Source: Auriscalpium vulgare (lineage: Eukaryota > Basidiomycota > Agaricomycetes > Russulales > Auriscalpiaceae). From it: a stretch of 16,628 bases of DNA. The notes beneath the pieces were generated by a model that was given only the letters and a program-made list of their open reading frames with translations, made no database searches and had not been told where the DNA came from. The position numbers and the translations under genes are program-made. The DNA lies in assembly GCA_019915015.1 (NCBI GenBank), contig JAHBBC010000091.1:1-16628 (forward strand). The letters run 5' to 3'. Of the stretch, positions 1-8,771 are shown piece by piece (positions within the stretch are counted from its first letter, which is position 1; each line of letters opens with the position of its first letter).

Positions 1-190
1 TTGCGCCAGGCCGTGCAAGCCGACTCAGACGGGCGCGCAATAGAGTAAACCCACTGCGCAGCGGTTGCGCGGTCACTCGGCCTTGCAACAATCAGTAGTC
101 GCATTGGTTACATAGATTACATTCGCACACAAACAATCACAGAACTGGAGCATTGGAGACTGGATAGCACATGACTAGCCAGCGTGATCG

Positions 191-1746
191 TCAATGGTCC
201 TCATCCTCATCTGCGCATCCCATAAACGCGGTCTGCAACCACAAGTGGCCTGCTAACTCATAGGCACTCATCCGATCTCCAGGGTTGAGCCGCAAGCAGT
301 CTCCAATGAACTTGGAAGCAGCGTCGACCTGCTTCGCAGTGAGCTCACTATTATGTTCCAACAGTGACTTTATGGTCCGAGACGGGTGACGGTTTGCTTT
401 GATCAAGTTACCTTTGCGATGCCGATCAGACATCGTGCTCGGATGTGGAGAAGCGAAAAAAAGCTCACCTTCGCCGTCAAAGTACTGCTCCCTGACCCGA
501 GATTGCTCGACAAGCTCTTTCTTCAGCGTCTCTCCTGTCAGGGCATACTGGAGAAGTAGGAGATTTTCGTCCGGAGTTAGATCGTCGGAAGGCGGAAGTT
601 GGAAGAGAATTTGGCCGGCGAGCAATTCATACGTCTGAGCCATGTCGTCAGCGCAGAGAACGCAAACAGGAGTAATGACAGCGCAGTCGGACGCACCATG
701 CAACCGATAGCCCAGATGTCGATCGCTTTTCCGCACTCCGCGCGGATCACGTTCTCTGGTGCACGTAGCGCAAAAGCCCCGATATCGCCGCTAGGCATCG
801 GCTTATTCAAGAACAGCGCTGCACTCAAAGCTTGAGCACACCGAGTTTCTGAAGACAAAAACTCAAGAACACCGCACCTGAACCAAGGTCACTCAAAACA
901 GCGTAGATGGTCTCCGCTTCGAACGGCGACGAGTTCCATGGCAGCTTGGCTGGGAATGGTTGTGAAAGCATTATTGGGTATTGTTTGCCTTCTAATTTGA
1001 ACGTGCCGTCGACCAGTGGCGGCTCCTTTGCGAGAATTTCTTCGATTTCCGTCGTAGTTGGGCCATGGAATAGAACGTTATCTGCCTTGATATCTATGCA
1101 GCGGTCAGCCAAGATGACGTGGGAGTGAGAACGGAGGGGTGCCACATACCTGCATGAATTATGTCGCGCGCGTGTAGAAACTGCACGGCATCCACCACAA
1201 AATGAATGATAGGTTTGATGATGTGGACACTGAGTCTTCCAGTCGGGGCAGTGGCGCGATAGTCGTCGATGTCCGAGCGTAGAGGCGGGGTCACGAAGCA
1301 ATAGTGAACCCCGTGAGGTCCTCGCAGTGCAAAGTGATCCTCGAGAATAGGAAGAGGCGGCCTATTACTTCCAGATGGCAGATCATGTACGGCTTGGAGA
1401 GCTTCGAGCTCGTGGATGATGTCTTTCTCGAGAGCGATCGTACAGTAGACGGACAGGACTTTGATCGCCAAGTATCTGTCGTCATCCCTGATGCATGCTC
1501 AGAAGACCTCTTGACCAAATTCAAAAGGGCACACCTTGGTAAGATGTCTTCGACGAGGAAAGTACTTGAGCAACGTCCCGTCCCCAGCTTTCGGAGAACC
1601 TTGTAGCGGCCCGCCTTGAGCAGGGCATTTGGCCTTGTGACAAAGAACCCGTCACCTTGAGGCACGTTGTGGAGAAGATCTTCCTCTGGAAATACCACCT
1701 CTGCTGCACGAGGAGTCGACGAGAAGATTTTGCGAAGGAAGGCCAT
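191..1746 (-). CDS. SRPK-like serine/threonine protein kinase, copy A (intact)
   Basis: Predicted protein kinase of about 434 residues with six exons on the minus strand: 1746-1535, 1487-1150, 1093-878, 848-697, 634-469 and 411-191. The start at 1746 (MAFLRK) was chosen because copies B and C start at the same place (MNFLRS, MTLLRN); an in-frame upstream ATG at 1791 is not conserved. Kinase landmarks in order: glycine loop LGTGRCSSTFLV (about 54-65), ATP-anchoring lysine in LAIKV (K80), catalytic loop HADIKADNVL (D184, K186, N189), metal-binding SDLGS (D252), RAPE (about 284-287) and DIWAIGCM followed by TYELLAGQILF. DLG instead of DFG and the HxDIKxxN loop fit the SRPK branch of CMGC kinases. 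The family phosphorylates SR-type proteins, but the substrate here is unknown. The third intron is ambiguous: acceptor at 849 gives 29 bp, acceptor at 831 gives 47 bp and 428 residues. The last intron (412-468) is 57 bp without in-frame stops and could be retained. Confidence 0.85.
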
Positions 1747-2249
1747 ATCGGAGAGGCAGAAAGAAACTAGGGCCACCCGGCCAACCGTCAAAGGTTTTAT
1801 TCAAGTGGGCCACATACTGATATCACGTGCGTAGCGGCCCTTGACTCGGTGTGTGCCACGAGAAGTTCGCCTGCTAGATTCGTTTACCACTGAGTGAGTT
1901 GACAAGGTACTCGCCAAGATACTCCGGGAATAACACTCTCACTCTTAGGGTGACCGGGACTCGGGAGGACTCTTGCGAAAGAAGGGAAGAGTGCGCAAGA
2001 CTTGAAAGATTAGTACTACAATGAGGAGCACAACAATGATGTGGATCGAATGCGGCGCACGGGGGTTGGCCGTAGACTGCAGTGGAGGTTGTGTACGCGA
2101 CGTCGGACGCCTGATACTGTTTGCTGGTGGCACGTGCCCACATCACTGATCCAAGTGACCGGGCCGCGACGACTCCGTTGACTGCCGTTTCGGTTGTCTC
2201 CCACCTTCGCCATCCAATATCGACCCTGTCAACTTCACCATCCGTGACA
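1747..2249. promoter_or_regulatory. Divergent intergenic region between kinase A and F-box A
   Basis: About 500 bp separate the two divergent start codons, so both promoters must lie here or overlap. The F-box-proximal part (about 2044-2249) matches 9757-9931 of unit B. Unit A carries about 25 extra bases near 2140-2170, next to a CACGTG-containing stretch (near 2131). The kinase-proximal part (about 1747-2040) does not match the sequence upstream of kinases B and C. No clear TATA box was recognised. Small open frames here are not conserved between units and were not taken as genes. Confidence 0.5.
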
Positions 2250-3658
2250 ATGAACGCAGTTGAAACTCCAGGTGAGCACAGATAATGCATCAAAGTATCG
2301 ACTCTGACTGCACAAAAACAGAGAAAGCGGCTGGTGGCCGCGTCCTTGCTAACATGCCAACAGAGATTTTCCACGAAATCACGGATTGGATAGACTCCCC
2401 AGACGACCTCAAGGCCTTTACACTGACTTGTCGACTCTTTGCGGCAATCGCATCGCCTCGCCACACGCAACTCCGCTCTCTGCGTTGCCCGGTGATGGCA
2501 CTCTGCGTCTGGGAAGCATTAGCCGCAGATGTCGCACTTGCACGCAACGTCCGCCACCTCGACATTCAGGACAGCCCTTGTCCCGGCGGTGGATGGCATC
2601 TTCCGGCGTTGATATGCAAAGCCAGTCCGGACTGCTGGCATTGCTCCAGGCATGACTCCGCCAACAACCGTAAAATGTGGGAACGCGTGGAGAAGCCGAT
2701 GGTAGCTGCATTAACCAACATGAGCAGCCTGCTCTCGCTTAAATGGAAATCTCATGTGTACAAATTCCCTTTGGATCCCAAAAACGATCGAGATGACATA
2801 TGGACGGCGCTGCGATCGTGCTCGAGCATGACGGCGCTGTCCGTCAAAGAAGGGGACTTCGGGGAAATATTCCACTGCACCAACGTGAGCCACCGATCCC
2901 AGTATCTCCCTCACATGATCTAACATGTCATTAGATTTTCTCCTTGTCAAACCTCACGTTTTTCGAATACGAAACGGAGACGTTTGGGTTCGAAGGGCTG
3001 CCGTCCGACGGAAAGGCTCTCGGTGTTATGCTGCGTGACCGCTGCCCGAAACTCCAGGTACGAGGCATTCTCTTGTTACAATTTGAACCGTTTGCTGACC
3101 GGAACAAATTAGACGCTGAAGCTCCGTTTCCCCAATTCATTTCTTGAGGGTTCTCCCCCTCCACTGTTCGGGACATCGGTGCTGAGCGGCCGGTGGCCCG
3201 ACTTGGAGCATGTCCAACTCGAATGCGTGGCGTGCCACCCAGAGGAAGCGTCATCGTTTCTGGCGGCTCATCCCAATATTCGGTTTCTTGAAGTCGACGA
3301 GTTTTTCAGCTGTCGTCAGTTCGCGGGGATGGAAATTTACGATCTCACCGACAAAGACCTCGTGGAGCTTCCTCTGACGCTTCCCCCGGCGGTGCTTCCA
3401 AAGCTGTGCACCCTGCGCTGCGCGCCTGGCCATGCGGCGGATATCCTGGCAGCAATGAAGATGCCCGGGATCGGAACTCCTCGTCCACATCTCACTGTGA
3501 CACTCACAAATTTCCACCCTTGGCACCCCCGCATGAGGGATCTATGTATGGTCGGCATCCTGACGGACACGGAAACCATAACGTTCAACGCGAATGACTA
3601 TGTTCGCGACCTCATAGCCAGTGCTGGAAGCTCAGCAAACAAAGCTACAGAGCTATAG
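2250..3658 (+). CDS. F-box protein with leucine-rich C-terminal region, copy A (intact)
   Basis: Predicted F-box protein of about 417 residues with four exons: 2250-2271, 2322-2884, 2935-3057 and 3113-3658, separated by GT-AG introns of 50, 50 and 55 bp. The F-box lies near residues 18-65: LANMPTEIFHEITDWI, then DDLKAFTLTCRLFAAIASP. Its known role is to bind Skp1 in an SCF ubiquitin ligase. The rest has degenerate leucine-rich segments (VRHLDI, LLSLKW, LSNLTFFEY, WPDLEHVQL, IRFLEV), as usual in fungal F-box proteins that use the C-terminus to bind targets. The start at 2250 is preferred because its tiny exon and GTGAGC donor are conserved in copy B and the 50-bp intron has a CTGAC branch site. 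Starts at 2285 or 2354 are alternatives. It is divergent from kinase A; the target is unknown. Confidence 0.85.
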
Positions 3659-4155
3659 ATGCCCTAGATCGTGGTGTGTCCTGACGCCTTCCACCGCACG
3701 CCGGGCACTGATATCATTTGTTCACAGTATGTTCCGTTAGAACGATGCGTCGTCTTCAAATCCGGTTTGGCATGCTTTTGTTCATGTACCTTTACTTCCT
3801 GGGCTGTCATCTTACATGTATTCATCCTCGCAATTCCAAGCTCGCGTGTCTTATCTGTTACCACCATGCAATCACATCAAAAGTTGCTCATGCTGTCCGA
3901 TACACTCGTAGGGAGATCCTCTGACTGCACATTTCCTGGTCCTTCGCTCATTCACTGGGTCATATCGCGCCAGTCACCGAACGATCGGCGGCTTAGATGG
4001 GCGCATAGTACACCCACTTGCGCGGCCCCGTTGCGCAGTTGCGGTCACTAGGCCAACAATCAGTATATATTCGCATTACACCTATCACATTCGCACACGA
4101 AATAGAGAACTGGAGCACTAGACATTGAACAGCATAAGACCCGCCAGCAAAATCG
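3659..4155. other. Intergenic region: convergent 3' flanks of F-box A and kinase B
   Basis: No gene is seen in these 500 bp. Both neighbours point into it, so it should hold two 3' untranslated regions and terminators. The part after the F-box stop matches the sequence after the F-box B stop (11336-11610), and the part before kinase B matches 1-190. The open frames here are not conserved between copies. The join of units A and B lies within it, around 3970. Confidence 0.6.
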
Positions 4156-5733
4156 TTAATCGTGCTCATGATCCTCTGCGCATCCCATAAATGCGGTCCC
4201 CAACCACTCGTGCAGTTCCATCTGATCAACAGTCATCCGATCACCAGGATTCAGCCGCAAGCAGTCTCCAATAAACTGAGAAGCAGCGTTAACCTGCTTT
4301 GCAGTGAGCTCGCTATTCTGTTCCAGTAGTGACTTGATGGTCCGAGACGGGTGAGGGTTTGTCTTGGCTTTGATCAAGTTACCTTTGCGATATGGAGGTC
4401 AGACATCATGGTCGGATGCGGCAAAGCAAACAAAGCTGACCTTCGTCGTCGAAGTACTGTTCCCTGACCCGCGATTGCTCTACCAGCTCTTTATTCAGAG
4501 TCTCTCCCGTCAGGGCGTACTGAAGGAGTAGGAGACTTTCGTCCGGAGTGAGGTCATCAGAGGGCGTAGGTTGAAAGAGAATTTGGCCGGCAAGCAATTC
4601 ATACGTCTGCAGAACGTCGTCAGCGCTGGTCCGGGCAGAGAGCGCAGAGAGGAAAGGTGACCGCGCACTCGTACGCACCATGCAGCCGATAGCCCAGATG
4701 TCGATTGCTTTTCCGCACTCTGCGCGGATCAGGTTCTCTGGCGCACGTAGTGCAAAAGCGCCGATGTCGCCGCTAGGCATCGGCTTATTCAAGAACAGCG
4801 CTGCGCTCAAAGACTGAGCACACCAACGTTCTGCTTACGAAAACCTAAGAGCACCGCACCTGAACCAAGGTCACTTAAAACGGCGTTGATGAGCTCCGCA
4901 ACGAAAGGCGACACGTTCCATGATATGTGGGTGGGAAGGGTTGTGAACGCATTATGGGGTATTGTTTGCCTTCGAATTCGAACGTGCCGTCGATCACTGG
5001 CGGCTCCTTTGCGATGATTTCTTCGATTGCTGACGTCCCTGGCCCAGCGAATAGAACATTATCCGCTTTGATATCTACACAGCAGTCAGCCAAGATGACG
5101 TGGGAGTGAGAACGGAAAGGAGCCACATGCCGGCATGAATTATGTCGCGAGTATGTAGAAACTGGACGGCATCCATTGTCCAGTAAATGATGGGCTTGAC
5201 GATGTAGACGCTTAGGCTCCCCGTCGGGGCAGTGGCGCGAAAGGCGTGGACGTCCGAGCGTAGGGTCGGGGTCACGAAGCAGTAGTGAACCCCGTGAGGT
5301 CCTTGCAGGGCAAAGTGATCGCTGAGTTTAGGAAGAGCCGGATTGTGATGGTCCGGGCCCTTTGGCCTATCTTTTACTATTTCGAGAACGTCGAGCTCTC
5401 GGATAATGCCCTTCCGGAGAGCGATGGTAGCGGAGACGGACAGGACTTTGACCGCGGAGTACTTATGCCCAGGCCTAATGATCGTGCTCAGAAGACTGCT
5501 GAACCAGATACAAAAGGGCATACTTCGGTGCAAGATCTTCGACGAGGAAAGTGCTTGAGCAGCTTCCTCTTCCAAGTTTGCGGATGACCTTGTAGCGGCC
5601 GGCCTTGAGTAGGGCACCGGCCGAGTGAGAAAATAACCGTCCCCTGAGGGATGGTGAGAAGGAGGTTTTCCTCTCGGAAGAGCATTTCAACTGCGCGAGG
5701 AGCTTCTGGGAGAAAACTGCGAAGAAAGTTCAT
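4156..5733 (-). pseudogene. SRPK-like protein kinase, copy B (frameshifted)
   Basis: Paralogue of kinase A, matched along its whole length. Kinase motifs are still readable: LGRGSCSSTFLV, SAVKV (lysine), HTRDIIHA then DIKADNVLF, SDLGS, ALRAPENLI, DIWAIGCM and TYELLAGQILF. Compared with copies A and C it has lost single bases near 5640 and 5617, which throws the glycine-rich N-terminus out of frame. Another base is lost near 4923, between KQYPI and SDLGS. The donor of the intron before DIKADN is GC rather than GT. The last intron (4383-4440, 58 bp) contains a stop, which supports its removal. A hAT-like element sits directly upstream of the start codon at 5733, so the original promoter is now about 3.9 kb away. 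Probably non-functional unless the indels are assembly errors. Confidence 0.8.
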
Positions 5734-5741
5734 GTTGGGGG
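5734..5741. repeat. Left target-site duplication GTTGGGGG
   Basis: The 8 bases GTTGGGGG lie immediately left of the element and recur immediately right of it at 9598-9605. In unit C the same site occurs once and uninterrupted (13336-13343), directly upstream of the start codon. An 8-bp duplication is characteristic of hAT elements. Confidence 0.93.
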
Positions 5742-5763
5742 TAGTGCTGCCACGGTTCGGTTC
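5742..5763 (+). repeat. Left terminal inverted repeat
   Basis: A 22-bp repeat identical to the reverse complement of 9576-9597. It begins TAGTGCTGCCACGGTTCGGT. Identity stops after base 22, but both arms continue in similar GGTTC-rich sequence. Confidence 0.95.
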
Positions 5764-5910
5764 GGTCCGGTTCAGGCCAAAATTTTTGGAACCCCGAACC
5801 GGACCATTGGTTCAGTTCACAGAATTTCTGAACCCCGAACTGGACCACACCGAACCGGTTCAGCTGGTTCGGTTCTGGTTCAAACTTGGTTCGAACCAAG
5901 AACCAATTCA
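5742..5910. repeat. Left subterminal GGTTC/GAACC-rich repeats
   Basis: Within about 170 bp the word GGTTC or its complement GAACC recurs more than ten times, on both strands and at irregular spacing (GGTTCGG, CCGAACC, GGTTCAG). A matching region lies at the right end (about 9420-9597). Clustered short subterminal repeats are typical transposase-binding sites in hAT elements such as Ac; that role is inferred here. Confidence 0.75.
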
Positions 5911-7557
5911 AATTTGCTTGTTTTTCAGTCAGAAACATAAGAAGGCTATATGTCATTGCCAAGTGTAGCTAAGAAACACACAGGTGCCTGCCTCCTCAGG
6001 AATCAGGATACTGAGCAAGTCAGGCAACTCAGGTGGACTGGCCATGGGATTACTTCAGCAAGCGCACATACAACAAGTGTACATGCGCACTCACAACACT
6101 TTACGAAGGCACAAGCAACTTAGCACATTCTCTCTTCACTCTAGCTCAATGCTCAAGGATTTCTCAAGCTCAATGGGAGTCGCTCTTTTTTTGAGACCTC
6201 TTCAGCCTCGTGACTGGTCCTTTTGGTTAGCTTCAGGGACATGCACCTTGTGGATCCCGCAAGGCACTGTTTCCTACACAATTGTTACCCAATCAACATT
6301 TCCCTATTTGTTATCCTTCGAGCGTGTCGCACCCTCTCGTCATAGGTCATGCGGACCTGATTTTCCCAAAAAGGTGGAGAGAGAGAGAGAGGACAAACAA
6401 AGAGCCGTTCCCTCAAGCAGGCGACTGGAATACCTCAATGGAGCATGCAAGGTGAGGGAAGGAAAGCAAGATTGCTTGTATTCCATAATAAGATTTCCGT
6501 CTCGTCAATTGATATTACGCTCCCATGCCATATTTCGCCCACCGTGTTCGCCTAAGCCCGTTTGACTTGGCGACTCTTCGCTAGGTCTTTTCTTGGTCTC
6601 GGAAAGTTCGTTCGCGTGTTCAAGCCATGGCGTCCCATTGTGGTGATTCACTATGGCGCCCGAGGAGCGCTACTTGTGGATTCTTGAGCTGTGAAGTCTC
6701 GGGTGTCGACTCCCAAGGGTAGATTGCTTAGTCATCACTTGTACCAGTACACTCTATGTGTGCGCACATAGGCTACTTCTCACGGTTCACCAGCACCGCG
6801 CCCCTCCCTGCCACCTACCCGACACTTCCCACCGTGTCACCTCCCTCCGCTGGCTCTCTTGCCTTGGTTCGCCAAACCTTCGCCGCCCAGCTCCGCTGAT
6901 GGGACCCGCCGCGCTACAGGCACCGAAACGGGCCAATCGCACCGCTACAGACGGACACACACCCCCGAGACCCCCGTAGGGCGTCGAGGCACCAACACGA
7001 CCACCATGCGCTGCTCCCGAGGCCAGGCGACACAGCTGCAAGAACGAGGCCGTGTAGGGGAGGCGTACCGTAGAGAGGCGAGACTTAGCAGGGCGCGGGT
7101 GCACGGACCGTGGGAGAGCTGACGAAGCAGCGGTATATAGATGCGATTCGAGCTCTTGTATAGACACTTTTGGACCTCGGGGCCTACACCCGAGACTACA
7201 CCTTTCATTTCCACAACGTAGCGATCTCTGCTAGACGCGACCGAAACCGACTTGACCGGCAAGATGACTTAGGCAGCGGGACGGGACCGGCCATCGGGTC
7301 ACACTCTCGCCGCGACACTACGGGCCACGCTGCCCAGACCCAACCGCAGACTGGAGTGATACAGTGTGGTAGGGCATTTGCGACTGACGTTTATGTTATA
7401 GGATAGTGGCCACGGACGGTACGGATGAAGACGGTCGGTGCTACACGGTGACGCGCACGGGACTCACGACGGCGGCCGCGAGCGGACGAAGACCTCTACC
7501 GACACGAGAGGGCGCGTCGTACGACGGTCGGGTAGTGCGGGGCAGATAGGCTAAGAG
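5911..7557. other. Left interior of the hAT-like element, no recognisable gene
   Basis: About 1.6 kb without a supported gene. A 193-codon frame (5984-6565, plus) resembles no family I know and has no obvious domain. A GA microsatellite lies at 6377-6391. The stretch from about 6780 to 7557 is GC-rich and could be captured host sequence, but no protein was recognised in it. Confidence 0.5.
6377..6391. repeat. GA dinucleotide microsatellite
   Basis: Seven GA units in a row inside the transposon interior. It is a simple repeat with no further meaning visible. Confidence 0.9.
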
Positions 7558-7571
7558 GCGAGGCCAAGATG

Positions 7572-7635
7572 TTCAGTTGCCCGGATCAATCTGAGGCGGC
7601 TTATAGCCGCAACAGATCAATCTGCGGCGGGGGGC
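7572..7635 (+). repeat. 64-bp inverted repeat, left arm
   Basis: It matches the reverse complement of 8674-8737 at 57 of 64 positions by eye. Inside is the hairpin GCGGCT-TAT-AGCCGC (7596-7610), flanked by two direct copies of GATCAATCTGMGGCGG. Confidence 0.9.
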
Positions 7636-7706
7636 GATCGTGTAGTAGATTCATGATGTCGTATATATACAAACAATGCCACGTCGTTAGCTGCCCGCAC
7701 TACACA

Positions 7707-7829
7707 GATATCCAAGTGAGCTTACCGCATAGATATCCTTGTCAACGCACAGATATCCGTGTGTACATCCACACAGATATCCGTGCGTACATCCACACAG
7801 ATATCTGCGTGGACTTCCACACGGATATC
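7707..7829. repeat. GATATC motif array, left
   Basis: Six GATATC words start at 7707, 7732, 7752, 7775, 7800 and 7824, spaced 20-25 bases apart. Most sit in a longer unit such as ACAGATATCCGTG followed by GTACATCC. The core is a perfect palindrome. A related array lies at 8540-8632. Confidence 0.85.
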
Positions 7830-7935
7830 GCGGATGCGGTCAAAATATTACCAGAGCGAGAATCGAACTGGCAGCGTTTGGAACGCCGACTGCGTAGCTT
7901 ACCGCAGCGTCAACAGACCATTGCTAGCTGAGCAA

Positions 7936-8403
7936 ACGGACAATATATGACGCGCATTTACGAACGCAGACATGTACAGGTCAGCGAGGAGCAGACACAA
8001 ATCAACCCGAAGCACGCACCCATCGCCCGCGCGAGCTACCCGAGTGTCGTAGATATTCAGTTGACGGAATACATTGCACCTGTGAATTATGTATGCATAA
8101 CCACTTGACTACAAGACATTTATAGCATCCTACATGAAGGCAGTATATATACATATGTTCTCCTCAGTTCACTAAACCATTGCTATCATTGTGAACCCGG
8201 CTTCCGTTCTTTGCAGCAGCTATCTGCTGACAAAGAAGGCTCCATCAATATAAATCCAACATAGAATACTTTGTAGCTGTGCTAGACCTGCTGGTGCAGC
8301 AACAGGCAGATCAGGTGATAGCATGCACGACTTAAGACGATTTTCGAGAAATTGTCGTATACGGACCGTAGATAGTGGGTATATTTTATATGTTCTACTA
8401 AGT
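7936..8403. other. Spacer between the two inverted modules, no gene seen
   Basis: About 470 bp of AT-richer sequence between the tRNA-like heads. No reading frame, tRNA or repeat could be supported. Some TA-rich stretches (near 8142-8155 and 8388-8410) could act as TATA-like elements, but nothing downstream supports a promoter. Confidence 0.5.
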
Positions 8404-8539
8404 AGTATATGCTCTGTGACGAAGTGGTTATACTTACTGGGAAAATATGCGATTTATGACTCTTACAGTCTTGGTTCGATTCCCGCTTGTTGTATTATTT
8501 TGATGACTCGTCCAACGCCTCTTGTATTGTGCACGACAG

Positions 8540-8632
8540 GTATCCGTGCGGTGCGCCGCACGGATATCCCTGTGGTGGCGCCGTATAGATATCCGTGCGG
8601 GGGCGCCCACATAGATATCCAAGACGGATATC
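8540..8632. repeat. GATATC motif array, right
   Basis: One GTATCC variant at 8540, then GATATC at 8563, 8589, 8614 and 8627. Three of the four gaps are 23-26 bases and the last is 13. Flanks such as CCGTGCGG resemble those of the left array. Confidence 0.8.
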
Positions 8633-8673
8633 TTTGCGGCACGCCCGCCGTCTGCTGTATTCGCGCCGCGGTG

Positions 8674-8737
8674 GCCCTCCGCCGCAGATTGATCCGTCGC
8701 GGCTATAAGCCGCCTCAGATCGATCCATTCAACTGAA
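8674..8737 (-). repeat. 64-bp inverted repeat, right arm
   Basis: Inverted partner of 7572-7635. It keeps the internal hairpin and the paired GATCNATCTGMGGCGG words. The seven differences include a cluster of three next to CAACTGAA. Confidence 0.9.
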
Positions 8738-8750
8738 GTCCCTCGCGAGG

Positions 8751-8771
8751 CCAGGACCCGTGGGGTCCTGG
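8751..8771. repeat. Perfect hairpin, 9-bp stem, 3-base loop
   Basis: CCAGGACCC and GGGTCCTGG are perfect complements around GTG. It lies 13 bases right of the nested inverted repeat. No U-tract follows and this is eukaryotic DNA, so a terminator is not implied. Confidence 0.8.

Larger units (their letters stand above)
1..3970. repeat. Cassette unit A (kinase + F-box), first tandem copy
   Basis: First of three copies of a duplicated block. It holds the 3' flank of kinase A (1-190), kinase A, a divergent promoter region and F-box gene A with its 3' flank. The 1-190 flank matches the flanks at about 4010-4155 and 11640-11759; shared words include ACATTCGCACAC and AGAACTGGAGCA. The left end is cut by the window, so the true start of the unit is unknown. 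This is the only unit in which both genes read through without visible frameshifts. Confidence 0.85.
7572..7935 (-). repeat. tRNA-headed SINE-like module, left copy
   Basis: Read on the minus strand, this module starts with a tRNA-like head (about 7935-7848). The head has a B-box-like AGTTCGATTCT (7869-7859), a paired T-arm (4 of 5 pairs) and a 6-bp variable-arm hairpin GGCGTT/AACGCT, as in class II (Leu/Ser) tRNAs. The anticodon loop would have 8 bases, so a working tRNA is unlikely. An AT-rich link ending ATTTTGA follows, then six GATATC-type motifs, then a 64-bp block ending in CAACTGAA. A second copy in opposite orientation lies at 8404-8737. This layout resembles a tRNA-derived SINE, but one inverted-repeat element with tRNA-like inner ends is also possible. 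Confidence 0.6.
8404..8737 (+). repeat. tRNA-headed SINE-like module, right copy
   Basis: Plus-strand counterpart of the left module. The head has an A-box-like TGACGAAGTGG (8417-8427) and a perfect B-box GGTTCGATTCC (8473-8483), 56 bases apart. A small hairpin (GACT/AGTC) lies where a class II variable arm would be. The acceptor and T stems pair poorly, so this is not a functional tRNA. The link TATTATTTTGA, a five-unit GATATC-like array and the 64-bp block follow. The head differs clearly from the left copy's head while the downstream parts match, as if related tails had been joined to different tRNA-like sequences. Confidence 0.6.

Noticed and set aside
1874..2470. 198-codon minus-strand frame across the divergent promoter
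   Set aside because: It runs antisense through the F-box start and its frame is not kept in unit B.
5984..6565. 193-codon plus-strand frame in the transposon as a transposase gene
   Set aside because: It has no hAT, BED finger or other recognisable motif, and its low-complexity S/R/L-rich composition looks like chance.
7848..7935. Functional tRNA gene on the minus strand
   Set aside because: The B-box and variable arm look real, but the anticodon loop has 8 bases and the acceptor stem does not pair, so it was kept only as a tRNA-like head.
8411..8495. Functional tRNA gene on the plus strand
   Set aside because: The A- and B-boxes match well, but the T stem and acceptor stem have several mismatches.
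7707..8632. CRISPR array
   Set aside because: The repeats are only about 10-13 bases with variable spacers, in a eukaryotic transposon.
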